Below, one piece after another: positions 45,643-57,270 of a stretch of DNA of 64,000 nucleotides (position 1 is the first letter of the stretch; each line of letters opens with the position of its first letter). Under the pieces are notes generated by a model, which saw only the letters and a list, made by a program, of their open reading frames with translations, made no database searches and had not been told where the DNA came from. The DNA is from Apostichopus japonicus (lineage: Eukaryota; Echinodermata; Holothuroidea; Aspidochirotida; Stichopodidae): positions 19,218,898 to 19,282,897 of the forward strand of contig NC_092577.1 of assembly GCF_037975245.1 (NCBI RefSeq), given 5' to 3'. The translations under genes and the position numbers were made by a program.

Positions 45643-48072
45643 TTACTTGGCTTGAAATACTTTTAGTGAGTTCCCACTGTTGTTGTTTTCCATTCTTGGG
45701 ACTTTTGACAGCAAATGGAGATTCCCGGGACTCTTGGATGTGGGACCCTAATGAAAATACTGACATGTTTCCAAAAAAGTATCTTGCCATGAAACCTATT
45801 TCATATGCATACTGGGAATTTAATTAGATGAACAGTTGTGAAACGACCACCATACTGATTTCAGCCGTACTGATGAACCTTTTCTAATTATTGGTATTTG
45901 GCAAACTGAAGAGAAAGTGTTTTGTTACCATTTTCCACAGTGTTGGAAGCTCAACTAGCAGAAGGGTTCCATGTCAAATCATCCATCCAGAGGCTGTTGC
46001 TTGACCCCCTCCAAAATTACAATACTGCATTATTTGATAGATCAGTATACAGAATATGGATATTTGTAAAATTTCACTTCAATAGCAGGGGGACTGGAGG
46101 CAAAATGAAGAGAGAGATATATTGTAGAGCAATCAAAAGAACTAAACTTGAAATCTTGTTCAGTTTTTGAGTATCGAGCTTTTTAAATTGAAAAAGTTGA
46201 ATTTCAGCAAGTCTATTATATCACACAGGGACTATGAGCCATTTTGTCCTATGTATTTCTTTATTTGTTATACTTGTTTTATTCTTTTCCAATTGAAAAA
46301 AAAGAAATGTCCGAGTGCAAAACTTTCCGAGTGAACATTTTCTGAGTGAACAAACCTAGTGAAAATTTGTTACAGTGAAACTATTCACAGTGAAAACTTC
46401 ATAGAGTGCCAAAAAGTTGAGTGAAAATTATTGAAGTGAAAAATGTTGAGTGGAAAAATTAAGAGTGACAAATTTTCAGAGTAACAAAATCACAGTAGAC
46501 AATTTGAGAGTGGAGTTGACTTTTTTTACAGTGAACATTTTTAGGGTGAAACAATTATGTTAAAAATGTTATAATTAACATATTTAGATTGAGAAAATAC
46601 AAATCACAGCTCCTGTGGTTCGGGAGATAGGCTGTTCAAAAGCTCAATATGCAAATTAGCCTCATTAATTAGTGTATTTTGGGTTAAAAATTTAATCAGT
46701 TCCAGAAGACATTTCCATCTGTCATCTGTCATCATAACTCCTATGGTTCCTGAGATATGCTGTTCACAAGCTTGACATGGACATGCATTTAAGTTATGAA
46801 CTTACCATACGTCTATTCATACCCTGATCCTCGAGGAGCTCTTCAAAGGTACAAAGCTCTTCCATAGAGGTCATTGGACACCCGTTGGGCAGAATATCCT
46901 CCAGGGAATCCACCGCACTGTCTTCTCCACGTGCATCCTTTGTCAAGAGGTCATGGATCTGGTCCACCTGAGTTATGACTGAAAAGGGGAAAAGACTTCA
47001 TTATTGTCGAGAGCTTTCAAAATCGTCTGATATGTTTGTCCTACTGTACTGTATTCTTTGAGAACTAAAAACTCAATTTGCTTGCCAGTCCGGACGGCTG
47101 ATGTTTTTCATAACACCGGTCGACGTTCAGTCCAATAATTTGTAATTTATTTAAAAGTATAGTCCCGAGCAAAATTAGCAGTACACTTACTGTACGTAAA
47201 TTTACATAACTACATACTAACCTGTATAACTACGCTCGCAATGTCCTCTCCTATTGTGATAATGCATTTGGCAAGCTTTTTTACTCTCCCAATTAGCAAG
47301 TAACTATACTAAACCTAAGGGAATAGGTAATTTTAAACCTAAATATTGCCAAAATAGCAAAATCACATCCAAATGTGAGAAAAGGAAGGAAGAGTGTGCC
47401 ACTGCCCCACCGCCTCTGTTAAGAGGGTTGCCAGATACATTATCACAAAGTTCAGTATAGTGTAATAACTTGAAAACTTCAGACAAATGAGAGGATGAAA
47501 ACCTTAACCCCAAAGTCCCATCACAATAGCATTTGCAGTTGTTGAGTTATTCACTTTTGGAGTTTCCAAAAAATCGTCATATCAAATTGAGCATCCGGCA
47601 ACATTTCTGATTATTTATAATTTAACTGGTTGTCAGTGTATGAACTAGAAAGTTATGTCTAAGTTCTGAATTTTTTTGAACAATATAATTTCTAAGCATA
47701 GTGAGTGACTCATGTGCTAAAAATAAGTCCAAAAAGATGTATTTTCCCAATAATAAAGAAATACATAGGCTATTTAGAAAAAGTGCCTCATTGACATAGT
47801 AGGATTGATGCTAAACAGTGTATATTCGCTAAAATTACAAATTCAAGAAATATTAAGAATGAGATAGCTCAGGAACAGTGGCAGATATTCACATAAAAGA
47901 TTCACGTAAAAAGATAAATTTTGCTATCCGACTTAAGATCTTTTCTTCACTCATATTCCTGCTAATGCACAGTATGTACAATCTTGTCGGTTTGTTATTT
48001 TAAGCGCCCCTTACATGACTATACATTCAGTGCCTTACCTTGAAAGTCACTATCACTTTTAAATTTGGACAT
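45643..48072 (-). CDS. Putative host gene, three candidate exons (DUF4806-like segment)
   Basis: Three minus-strand pieces fit together. Exon 1 (48072-48039) reads MSKFKSDSDFQ and ends CAAG|GTAAGG in phase 1. Exon 2 (46978-46806) follows a TTTTCAG acceptor and completes the codon: ITQVDQIHDLLTKDARGEDS, LEDILPNG, PMTSMEELCTFEELLEDQ, MNRRM. It ends in phase 0 at GTAAGT. A possible last exon (45747-45643) follows TTTTCATTAG and reads GPTSKSPGNLHLLSKVPRME to a TAA stop. The segment with LP..T.EEL..FEELLED resembles the start of the DUF4806 domain found in many invertebrate proteins, but the rest of that domain is missing. Exons 1-2 are better supported than exon 3, which is open in a second frame as well. 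Function unknown. Confidence 0.4.
46300..46560. repeat. Degenerate ~16-bp quasi-periodic repeat
   Basis: Words like GAGTGAAAATTT, CAGTGAAAACTT and GAGTGACAAATTT recur every 14-18 bp for about 260 bp. The array is degenerate and lies in the putative second intron of the minus-strand gene. Confidence 0.75.
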
Positions 48073-49689
48073 AACTGCATGCACCCCATAATGCATACAA
48101 AATGGGCCAGGGCTTTATCAGGTGGCTCTGAATTTTTGTAGTAGAGTAATCGCTATCCATGGGGAGGGGGTGTCTAAGAGATATTTTTTGGCCCAAATAA
48201 AGTATGCTCATGTGCTTCATGGTGCATACTTTTTTATAATGCTGGAGTAAATTGTTTTTGATAAATGAAACAAATTTTGTCCAGGTAGCCAAATTCTTTT
48301 GTTTGAATGGCAAATTTAGAATTGGGGGAAACAGCACCTTTCAGATACATGTCCGGGCTCTCAGAATTTGTCCTGGGGAGCTCAGGACAAAACGGATAGT
48401 GAAGAACACTGCTTTATTTTTGATATATATTTTTTTTGGGGGGGGGGGTGGGCCAAAAGATGTATTTTCAGTTGTACAGGTATGTATTAAGTGTGATGTT
48501 CTGGGCAAATCTGTATTGCATTTTGCATTTACATTTAGGAGAAGTCTAAAGGCATTGGATATAATATGGATATAGATATATATAATGCTTTGTTGCTCGT
48601 TAATGGATCAGACCAGGTGATGATTGAAGTACCACAAGGTGAAAATTGACCAAAAGCTTGTCTTTACCATTTTCCATACCCTGGACATCAAGGAGAATGG
48701 TCTGCATATTGCTGGTGTTCATTCATAGTTGAATGAAAAATTTCCACAAAAGGAGAGGAGTTTAATAAAAAGCACAACATATACCCTTCTGAAGTGCTGC
48801 TAATATTTGATACGTCTGATCTGATGGTATCTCGGGGCAATGACTCACATCTCACTCTCATCATCACTCTGTATTCGAGGCACCTCTATAATGCTTTTTG
48901 ACAAGCAATTTCCTGAAAATAAAGAAACACAGTATCCTGAAATTAAAGAAAAATATTTTCCAGAGATTCATCAGTTTATATTCAGATTCATCAGTTTATA
49001 TTCACCTTTCCAACAATTACGAAAATTATTTTATCATGCGCCAATAACTAACCAGGACAACTTTGAGCCCATACAGCAGTGTGGCCTAAAGTTAGGGCAA
49101 GATGTTGCCCTGAGTTACATATGTTATTACCTAGCTGTAACTATTAGGCCTAATTTATTAGGCTAGGCCTTATTTTGGCTAGGCCAAAGATAGCGTAGTA
49201 CAGCTAGTAGTAGAATACTAAAAGCCCGTACTATACCTTGAATCGTTCGGTACCTTCAATCAGTCGTAGAGTTTGCTCATGATTAACTAATGAAATAAAT
49301 GTCAGAAAAGGTGACCATTTTGTTGTCAATGATTACTGTCTGCTTCTTGGAGGGAAGCAAAATGGCTCCCTTTGAATTATTATTATAACTAACTTGGGTA
49401 GTCCTGTGTTAAAAGTCAGAGAATTGAGACATATAAAATCAATTTCATCCTTTACCTTCAAATCGTAATAGTAATTGCAAAAATTATATTCATTATGCCC
49501 AAATCATAATTGCTGGCATCTCTGCACAACATGATGGAGACGCTTTGCAGGTTAAGGTGCTGAAAGGCTTCAGCATTGCTAAATTATTTACAAAATGTAT
49601 AGTTAGACATACGTTTGTTACTCGGATTGATGTTTGAAATGTCATCTACCCTGCATATTGCACAAATTTGTCTTCGAGCTTTGACATGA
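48073..49689. other. No gene recognised
   Basis: Upstream of the putative exon 1 on the minus strand; promoter or further 5' exons could be here, but I cannot point to one. A run of 10 G lies near 48439-48448. Confidence 0.4.
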
Positions 49690-50645
49690 TCCATCAAAAT
49701 CAGAAGGAATCACATTCAGAATACACATGTAATCAATCCACTGTAGGAGCAGATGAGATATGACCCTATATGACCTTTGACACCCATCAATAGGAATCAT
49801 TTATTCAATTTAAAGAATACACATACCAAATATGAGGTCAATCCACTGTAGGACAGTTGAGATAATGTGGTTACAAGGTTTTGAGTGTTTGACCTCTGTT
49901 GATCTAATATGATATTTGACATATTTCAAAATCGATAGGGATCATCTATCCAATATTGGTAATAATGTACATGAGTTTAATCAACTGTAGCATGACTGAG
50001 ATAATGTGGTTACAAGGTTTTCAATGTTTTTCCTGCTGTATGTTGACCTCATATGACCTTTGACCTTCAAAATCAATAGGGGTCATCTACTCAATAATAC
50101 AACAATAATAGGAGGGCGTTGTGGTCAAGTGGTTAAGGCAGTGGACTTGTGATCTAAGGATTTCAGGTTCGAGCCCTGGCCAGATCATTGCGTTGTGTCC
50201 TGGGGCAAGGCGCTTTATCTCCATTGCCTCTCTTCACCCAGGTGTATAAATGGGGACCTGCGAGGTAACTTGTAAATATAGTTGCGTGCGCCGGTTTGTG
50301 GCTGCACCCTATGGGAAGTCCCCCGGGGGACACGTGGTTGTGGTGCACTGTGGTGCCCCAGGAGAGATCGATTGAATTGTGCACACTTTGGTGTGTGGGT
50401 GTGACAAGTTACCAATGACCAGGGGTTAAGTTGTAAAGTCGTGTGAGGAGGCATTAGTCTCATACAAGACTGTAAACCTTTAACTTTACTCAATATTGGA
50501 AACACACATGCCAATTATAATATCTTTAAACTCCTGAAAAAACCTACTGTAGTTACAAGCAAGTGTGACAGACTCACTTATACACACACAGGCGCACACA
50601 CACACACATGACCGCAAAGAGACCTTCGGCTACAGCCAAGGAATC
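49690..50645. repeat. ~150-bp tandem array, interrupted by a SINE, with terminal hairpin remnant
   Basis: GAGATAATGTGGTTACAAGG occurs near 49859 and 49991-50010, and GGATCATCTA.TCAATA-type segments repeat. Units carry TGACCTTTGAC words. The SINE at about 50112-50490 splits one unit. The right end (about 50555-50645) reads GTTACAAGCAAGTGTGAC, a CA-rich run, then CCTTCGGCTACAGCCAAGGAATC, as in the arrays at 24.2, 58.7 and 60.6 kb. Confidence 0.75.
50112..50490 (+). mobile_element. tRNA-derived SINE
   Basis: The first ~73 bp are tRNA-like: GTTGTGGTCAAGTGGTTAAG contains an A box and GGTTCGAGCCCTGG a B box, the internal RNA polymerase III promoter. A body of about 300 bp follows (GTCCTGGGGCAAGGCGCTTT, GTGCGCCGGTTTGTGGCTGC), as in SINE2-type elements. 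ACTCAATA occurs just before (near 50090-50097) and just after the insert (near 50489), in a repeat unit that would otherwise be continuous, so it is probably the target duplication. The SINE would depend on a LINE for movement. Confidence 0.75.
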
Positions 50646-50950
50646 AAAAACGGGGCGAGGCTTAACACAACAATGGTTTCACATAATTTAAGATCATTAA
50701 ATGCACTGAGCTGGAGCTGTGCAAAGCCGTAACCCCTGATGGCATTTTTTGGTCGCCCTTATTGGTCGCTGGAAAATCTTATTGTTCGCTACTATAGGTC
50801 GCTCTCATTGTTCGCACACTTCACCCTGATAAGTAACTTACCCTTGCGGGCCGAAGTGGTTGTAACAAAATATGAGAACCACAAGAAACGGCTAGGCCTA
50901 GATTGTTCTCAGACTATAAATTGCTATACACTGCCAGATAGTTAACCACT
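50646..50950. other. No gene recognised
   Basis: Short spacer between the array and the TIR element. It contains several near-repeats of TTGTTCGCTA / TTGGTCGCT at 50746-50815, a small local repeat. Confidence 0.5.
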
Positions 50951-50959
50951 GCCCCGCCG

Positions 50960-51209
50960 GCGTATTTTTTTCCAGGACGAACGTGGGCATCGGCCAATCA
51001 AATCCCTGGATTCGAAACATGTGACGCTTTTAAAAAAAACATGTTCTGAATCTTTTTTCCTAGTTTTGACCCCAGATTATGAACGACAATCCTGCATTTT
51101 CATAGAAACTGTATCCTTAACCCACTTCTAAACCGTAACTCTGATTTGAAACGAATTTGTAAATTCCTGAAAAACCTGAAACCCACGTTCGTCCTGAAAA
51201 AAAAAACGC
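50960..51209. mobile_element. Mutator-like MITE, 250 bp, with perfect 9-bp target duplication
   Basis: The two ends (50960-50987 and 51182-51209) are 28-bp inverted repeats matching at 26 positions; the core is CAGGACGAACGTGGG / CCCACGTTCGTCCTG. The outer parts are T-rich and A-rich, with GCGT and ACGC at the tips. GCCCCGCCG flanks both sides exactly (50951-50959, 51210-51218). A 9-bp duplication with moderately long inverted repeats is the form of Mutator-like elements. It has no coding capacity and is probably moved by a transposase elsewhere. Confidence 0.85.
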
Positions 51210-51234
51210 GCCCCGCCGCATTGATGACACTGAC

Positions 51235-51350
51235 CAGGTAGAAAGTTTTCAGCACACTCTATCTGCACAATGCTTTTTACGTGACCCACCGTGCGGGATA
51301 CAAAACGTTACGGCCAAACGGCATTACCGAACCATCCCATTCTGACAAAC
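51235..51350 (+). repeat. Dispersed ~110-bp segment, copy 1
   Basis: GCTTTTTACGTGACCCACCG, then ACAAAACGTTACGGCCAAACG, GCATTACCGAACCATCCCATTC and GTCAAGCGAGCCAA match the reverse complement of about 60690-60800 over roughly 100 bp at about 85-90 percent by eye. No terminal structure was seen. Confidence 0.75.
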
Positions 51351-53295
51351 GAAACTCAAGTCAAGCGAGCCAATAAAGTACACGCCAACCGACCTGCAGA
51401 AAGAAACCCCCAACCACCCACTGAAACCAAAAAAATTTCGTAAATATTGCCGGAGCAATTAGCTGAATAAAATTCGATAGCAGTTTCACGATCTCGCCAG
51501 AGGATGCTTAAAAATCATTCTTTAAACACGATTAAGCCTGAAAATAACTCGAAAGTGACCCGAATATTAAAACCTTATCGATTTGATCGCATTCAGAACA
51601 TCAAACATCTTAAGAAGGCTTTTCACAGTTGGTTAAGAAGCAGATTATGCGTTCGTTAGCTTGTCTGGCGGCCATATCGAATTTCGACTTGATGTTATCG
51701 CGGTATTTCAGCTGAACATTTTCTCTCGTGGTTTGATCGCATGTGTAAACAATACATTATATCGTTTTAGATCGGCGCGTTTCTCCTGATGGAAGTAGGG
51801 ATGAGTAGATAGGATTTAAAATGCAATTTCAAATTACATCAACTTTAAGTGGGGGCAAACGAGCGTCGGTTTCTTCCATAGTATACGTGCATGTTTAAAG
51901 CTATGGCAGGAGAAGTGGGAAGTGGAGACATATGGTGGGTCAGATGGGGCACACCTAGGTGAGGCTGCTCGTGTGCACAATACCCCAAGTAAAGCGGGCA
52001 ATGGCCTTAATAAATTTATTTCATGGGAATGCTTAAGTACTTTATTCTGTAGTATGCAAGCTCATCAACCCCCCCCCCCACCCCTTTGACCATGGTGAGC
52101 ATTTAATTGTTTATAACACCAGTTGCTTATCTATTTAATCATAGGCTGACAATGACTCACACCAATCAAAGAAAAAAAAATAGATGTTTGAATTCCTTTT
52201 CAACTTTTATATTCATTGATAGGCCTGTTGTTTTGAACAAGGCTCAAAGCATATGCAAGGTTACACTTCAGCAATACCTTCACACATGCAGAATATAAGA
52301 AGTAATGTTGAAAAAAAAAAATAATGCAGGTTCCTGTTTTAAGTGATCAGACTCCGCTAATTACAACCGCAGTGCAGCAATCCTTAATAGGTCAATGGAC
52401 CTGGGTACTGTTAAATTTTGAGCTTGGTTCCTAGTGCATGTGAGGTTCACTGCAGCATATGAACCACATGGCGCTACCCAAATGTGAGAGTCATGAGCAG
52501 TTATATGTTCTTTCTCAATAATTAATGACCAACTGGACAGCAAAGAAAGATTTCTCACTCTGCATGGGAATATTAACAGGTCTAAGGAGTGACTCCAGTT
52601 AATTACCACCGCTGCCTCGCAGCGATTCTGAATGTGTCAAGAATGTGTCAAGAAACCTTAGTGGTATAATCCAGCATCACTAACAAGCAGAAAATAACAT
52701 ATATATGAGTGATATCTTTTATATAAGCATCACAAGGCAACATGTGTGCACACAATTTTATAAAAATTTGTTGAAAGTCTACAAATGATAGAATTCCGTA
52801 AAACTGCTGTACTGTAGCAAAACCTCAACTTACAACAGAATCTGTAACAAGAACTATGCCACTACTTAAAACTATATCGTATCCAAACTTTAAAAGATAG
52901 ATAATATAATAATTAACTTGCACATGAAAGTTGGCCCAATTTTTTTTATGAAAGGCACACCACCTCTGATGCAATTGCTATGAAAGCCAAACCATGCTTA
53001 GAAGTTACAAGATAACATTTAGTGAGGAAGTACATGAAGTTTATTACCTTGTATCAGTTTGACTATGTAATGAGGTAGACATCTATATAGTCAGGTTAGA
53101 ATACATGTGTGGCCAAATTGGCAAATAACCAAGTGACCAAAATGACAGACACGTATATGTTATAAAATCAAGATCTTAAATATATGTGCAGATGTAAGGG
53201 ATGTTACACCATTTGGGTTCACTACAGGTATAATTACTAGTGTCCCATCAGTGTGTAGCTGGCTAAGTATATACTATTAGTCAGGTGGTTTCGCA
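51351..53295. other. No gene recognised
   Basis: Non-coding DNA. A C run lies near 52070-52080. TCCGCTAATTACAACCGCAG (52346) and GTTAATTACCACCGCTGCC (52598) are a weak near-repeat. The open frames have no motif. Confidence 0.45.
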
Positions 53296-53720
53296 AATTT
53301 AACGTTACCGGCCGGACAAAAGTACCTATTGATTTTATCCGTGGAACCCACTTAATCGGTTCCGATTTTTCAAGATGGCGGCCAAAATCCAAGATGGCCG
53401 CCAGAAAAAAAAAGGAAATGTCATAAATCTGGCTGTAAAAATCGGAGAGGAACAAATGAGGGGTCAATTAAGGTGTTTCCGGGGTCACTGAAACAGATGA
53501 TGGTCGTGGCATGTTGTTCGAGTAACCCACTTGCAAGATGGCGGCCAAAATCCAAGATGACCGCCAGAAAAAAAAGGAAATGTCATATATCTGGCTGTTA
53601 AAATCAGAAATAAACAAATGCGGGGCCAATTTAGGTGTTTCCGGGGTCACTGAAACAGATGATGTTCATGACACGTTGCTTGGGTCACCTATTACCAAGA
53701 TAGCGGCCAATATAACAGAA
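53296..53720. repeat. Dispersed repeat with internal ~162-bp units, copy 2
   Basis: It has the same leader (AACGTTACCGGCCGGACAAA) and units as at 13749. Unit starts AAGATGGCGG / AAGATAGCGG are at 53372, 53535 and 53697. Compared with copy 1 it lacks 33 bp after AAGTACC. The flank TAGTCAGGTGG upstream is also shared, so the full element is longer than the tandem part. Confidence 0.92.
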
Positions 53721-54440
53721 AATACACTTGTTGTCACTGTTAAATGTCAGTGGAAGTGTATACTTGACTTTGAAGATTCTGATTCCTTCCGATTAGTATT
53801 GAAATCCAACCAACAGACTGACTTTTAGTCGAAGCAGTGTGAAAATTAGACAGATTTACTATTACGTAATGTTTTTGTGACGTCAAGGGGGGAAGCAAAG
53901 GATAATGCATAATTTACAATTTCAAAACTCTGCCACTTAAGAATGGCGAATCTGATTTGAATGAAACGTTACAGAATTTTGAAGAATATATACATGCAGG
54001 CATTCATTGAATTTGAAGAAAACATTAACTTGAACTTTTCACCTATGGAGGAACGAAAAATCAGCAAGTACTGTGTAAACTCAATAGCGACATTCATTTC
54101 GTTTCCCTCTTGACGTCAACGGACCCGGATATTTAGGTAACACAAAAACGAAATGAGTTTAAAACTCAAACCTTTATATTTGGGGTTATGAAATACACTC
54201 TTTTCATCTATGTAAGTTTCAAATCAATCCGCTGCACTTAAAGTGACCTTAAAAAATGTAACTTTACACTTCCACTGACCTTTTAAGTACATTCTCGAAG
54301 TATTCGGGAATTCTGTGTACAATGTTTCAATACGATGTTTCTTTACCAGACAGTTCACAGTCGATGTGCACTATTTGGATGAACATTGCATCGATAAAGA
54401 GATATGCAAGGCAGATTTGCCTTGCAACATTTGCGTGTGT
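53721..54440. other. No gene recognised
   Basis: Non-coding spacer before the LINE 3' end; short open frames without motif. Confidence 0.45.
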
Positions 54441-56470
54441 GCTTTTTACGTGCAAAGAAAACGGACACAGATGAAAGGTCAACAAAACCAAAAACAATCC
54501 CAGTCTGTATAACAACCACCAAAAACCCAACTGAAACCCACAAACAGAAATCTCTCACTAAGCCACATATGTATATAACGTAGCGTTTAACGTGACGTGA
54601 AAAGGACACGGACCCAAATGCCAACAGAACCAATACAATAAATCACTACAAACCAGCCCCAAAAAGCAAACTGCAAACCACAAACAGAAAAACCCCCCAC
54701 CAACCCATATATTATGTAACGACCACACAAACTCCCACACCTAACAACTAACTCACTCCAAATTTCATCCGGGGAACGCCGTCCCGATATTAGACGACAG
54801 GCTTGCGCCAGCGTCTACGAAGGCAGTGTCGGGAAGCCATGCATGGTCGGCCTCCATGCGCAACCTATGTCACTTTGCATGAGGGAGACGACAGCCTCGG
54901 CCCTCCAGACGTCCCCATCAAAACCTAGGCGGCATCTGCTGTTCCAGATGTGTCTCCTGATGATAGCGGCAAACAACAACAGCAAATCCCTAACCCATGT
55001 TGGGCACACAGAGGGGAACCATACAAACCAAAATCACTACTAATGGCCCACAGTGTGCAACCAATAACACCAATAACAAAGGCGTGAAACCATCATTCCC
55101 ACACCAACCGGACAAAGGGACTGTCCAGCAAAAGGTGTTGCATAGTCTCGATGGCCTCACATTCCACATGTTGACAAATCCCATCACCTAATCGCCACCT
55201 GACTAGGCGAAAATGGTTAGTGATGAGGACCCCATGTGCAATCCTCCATGCCAAGTCCCGGAGACGGCTATCTAGTGACTTACAACACACAGACCGCCAC
55301 ACATCTGGAGTGATGGCGGTTTGGCAACCCAACAGGCACACAGGCGCGGGCATTGAACATAACACAGAGGGGGCCACGTTCAGCAGAACATCTGGCCCAC
55401 CCTCCTCTTTGATTCTACGAAGTGAATCACCAATCTGAGTATACACCCCCGAAGGGGGTGTCGCATTTGGCTGGTTATTGGAAAAGGATCCAGGCCAGTG
55501 GTGGCCAAAAGAAACCCACACCAGAACCTAACAAAAAAGGCAAAGGGAAATGAAGGATTCTCAAACGCAACGAACACACAGAACACACAGAAAGCGCAGT
55601 TTAGATGGTAGGTGGACCAGAGCCCACCGGTCGAGGGAGTCTTTTACAAAACGATCCTTTTGACAAGGTTTGGTTTGCGCTTTTCCCAAATGTAATAAAA
55701 AATGATCCTCTCCAATCAAGGCAACCAAGGTATGATCCGGTGCAGCGATCACCGTACCAGGATACCAAAAGAGAGGAACAATAAAACGATTAACAACTGT
55801 AACCTTCCCAGGGAGGGAGAGCTACCTCCGACTAAAAGTGTCGAGCCGTGCCCCACCTGATCAGCCTTCTCGGCCCAAGTGGTGGCCTCTGGGGCACCAT
55901 AACCTAGCCAGATGCCATTTACCCTGATCATGACATCTGACCAAGTAGCATCGAACCGCCAACCTCCTAAACGCTGGTCTTGGACTTGCTAAGTCTGGCA
56001 CCAGAAGCCTCTTGGAAGGTGGCCAAAACCTTCGATAAAGGCTTGAAGGAGGCGGGAAGGCACCAGAAGTTAATCCTCTAACAGTGTCCATGCTCGTGAC
56101 GTCCTTATTTAGTAACGAGACCCAATGAATAAACACTGAGTTCAATCCGAAGGACTGTAAGGTTCTGAACAGGAAGTCGTGATCTACCATGTCAAAGGCC
56201 TTTTCCTGGTCCAGTGAGACCAGTGCACATGGCAAATCACGAACTTTAACAACTCGATCAAGTCTCTCATCAACCAGAGGTTATGTTGAATACACTTGCC
56301 TCTCACAGCACAAGTCCGGAGAGGACCTACAATATCCGGCATCACATCCGCTAAGCAATTTCCTTATGCTTTGGCCAGGATTTTGTAGTCCACATTTAAC
56401 AGCGATATTGGACGCCCATTAGGGTCGAAAGGGTCCTCCCGACTTTGGGAGGAGAACAATATTTCCAACC
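54441..56470 (-). mobile_element. Tx1/L1-type LINE, 3' part with partial reverse transcriptase (copy C)
   Basis: On the minus strand, from right to left: NIVLLPKSGGPFRPNGRPIS and LLNVDYKILAKA (the start of the reverse transcriptase), then LVSLDQEKAFDMVDHDF. A deletion removes the YADD region; VNGIWLGYGAPEATTW and the C-terminal half (LAWRIAHGVLITNHFRLVRW, MQHLLLDSPF) follow. The 3' tail to 54441 matches the copy ending at 19864. Several frameshifts and stops break the frame. The right edge meets an inverted 5' segment of the same family at about 56470. Confidence 0.82.
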
Positions 56471-56473
56471 CGC

Positions 56474-57141
56474 TGTGGCCCATACACTTTCAGTTGCCAC
56501 TTTGAACGTGAATGGCATGAGGGATCATCGCAAGCGCAGTCGCATTTTCCAATATTGTAAATCAATGGAGGTCGACTGCGTTTGCCTGCAAGAAACACAT
56601 ATTTTGGAAGAAGATGTCCCTCTATGGGCTTATGAGTGGGGTGGCGAGCTGCATGCTTCGTTTGGTTCGTCTTCATCCTGTGGCACTGTCATCCTTCTGT
56701 CAGCTCGTCAGGCGGGTTGTGCCACTAGGGTGGAGACGGATCACGAGGGCCGATTGGTTTGCATTCTATTCAAGTATCCACAGGGTAACATCGCCATTTG
56801 CAATGTGTATGCTCCCAATCGGCCTTCTGCTAGACGAGATTTCTTTAACACGCTGCCTTCCTTTGTTCCTGGTAGTGCGCCGTGTGTCATGGTCGGAGAC
56901 TTTAACTGTGTCCCAGACTCGGGTCTTGACAGATTCGGAACTTCTGTGTCTGCTAGTCCTGACGCTGGAATTACAGAGCTGGACAGATTTACTTCGGCAC
57001 ACCTTTTGGCCGATGTATGGAGGCATATGCACCCGTGTAGTACGGGGTATACGTGGGTGAGGCCTAACGGAGAAGATGCCTCCAGGATAGATCGGGTGTA
57101 TGCGCCCATGAGTTTTAAATTTTCGGGTTGCGAGACGCTCA
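56474..57141 (+). mobile_element. Inverted 5' segment of Tx1 LINE copy C (endonuclease)
   Basis: From 56474 the plus strand matches the start of ORF2 (AHTLSVATLNVNGMRDHRKR), with the ATG replaced by GTG. The frame stays open through CVCLQETHI, YAPNRPSARRDF, MVGDFNCVPDSG, WRHMHPCSTGYTWVRPNG, and RIDRVYAP. All endonuclease boxes are present. It lies head to head with the minus-strand remainder of the element. The segment meets a GTAT microsatellite at 57142, and the open frame runs on into it, which is accidental. Confidence 0.82.
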
Positions 57142-57270
57142 GTATGTATGTATGTACTGTATGTATGTATGTATGTATGTATGTATGTACTGTATGTATG
57201 TATGTATGTATGTATGTATGTACTGTATGTATGTATATGTGATCTTCCCGCAAGCAGGAACTCGCGAAAG
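57142..57270. repeat. GTAT microsatellite with conserved 40-bp flank, copy 2
   Basis: GTAT repeats broken twice by TACTGTATG give a higher-order pattern (57142-57240). They are followed by the same 40 bp (57231-57270) found at 13261-13300. Confidence 0.9.

Noticed and set aside
50112-50190. A tRNA gene
   Set aside because: The A and B boxes are present, but a 300-bp SINE body follows, and the acceptor stem does not close cleanly.
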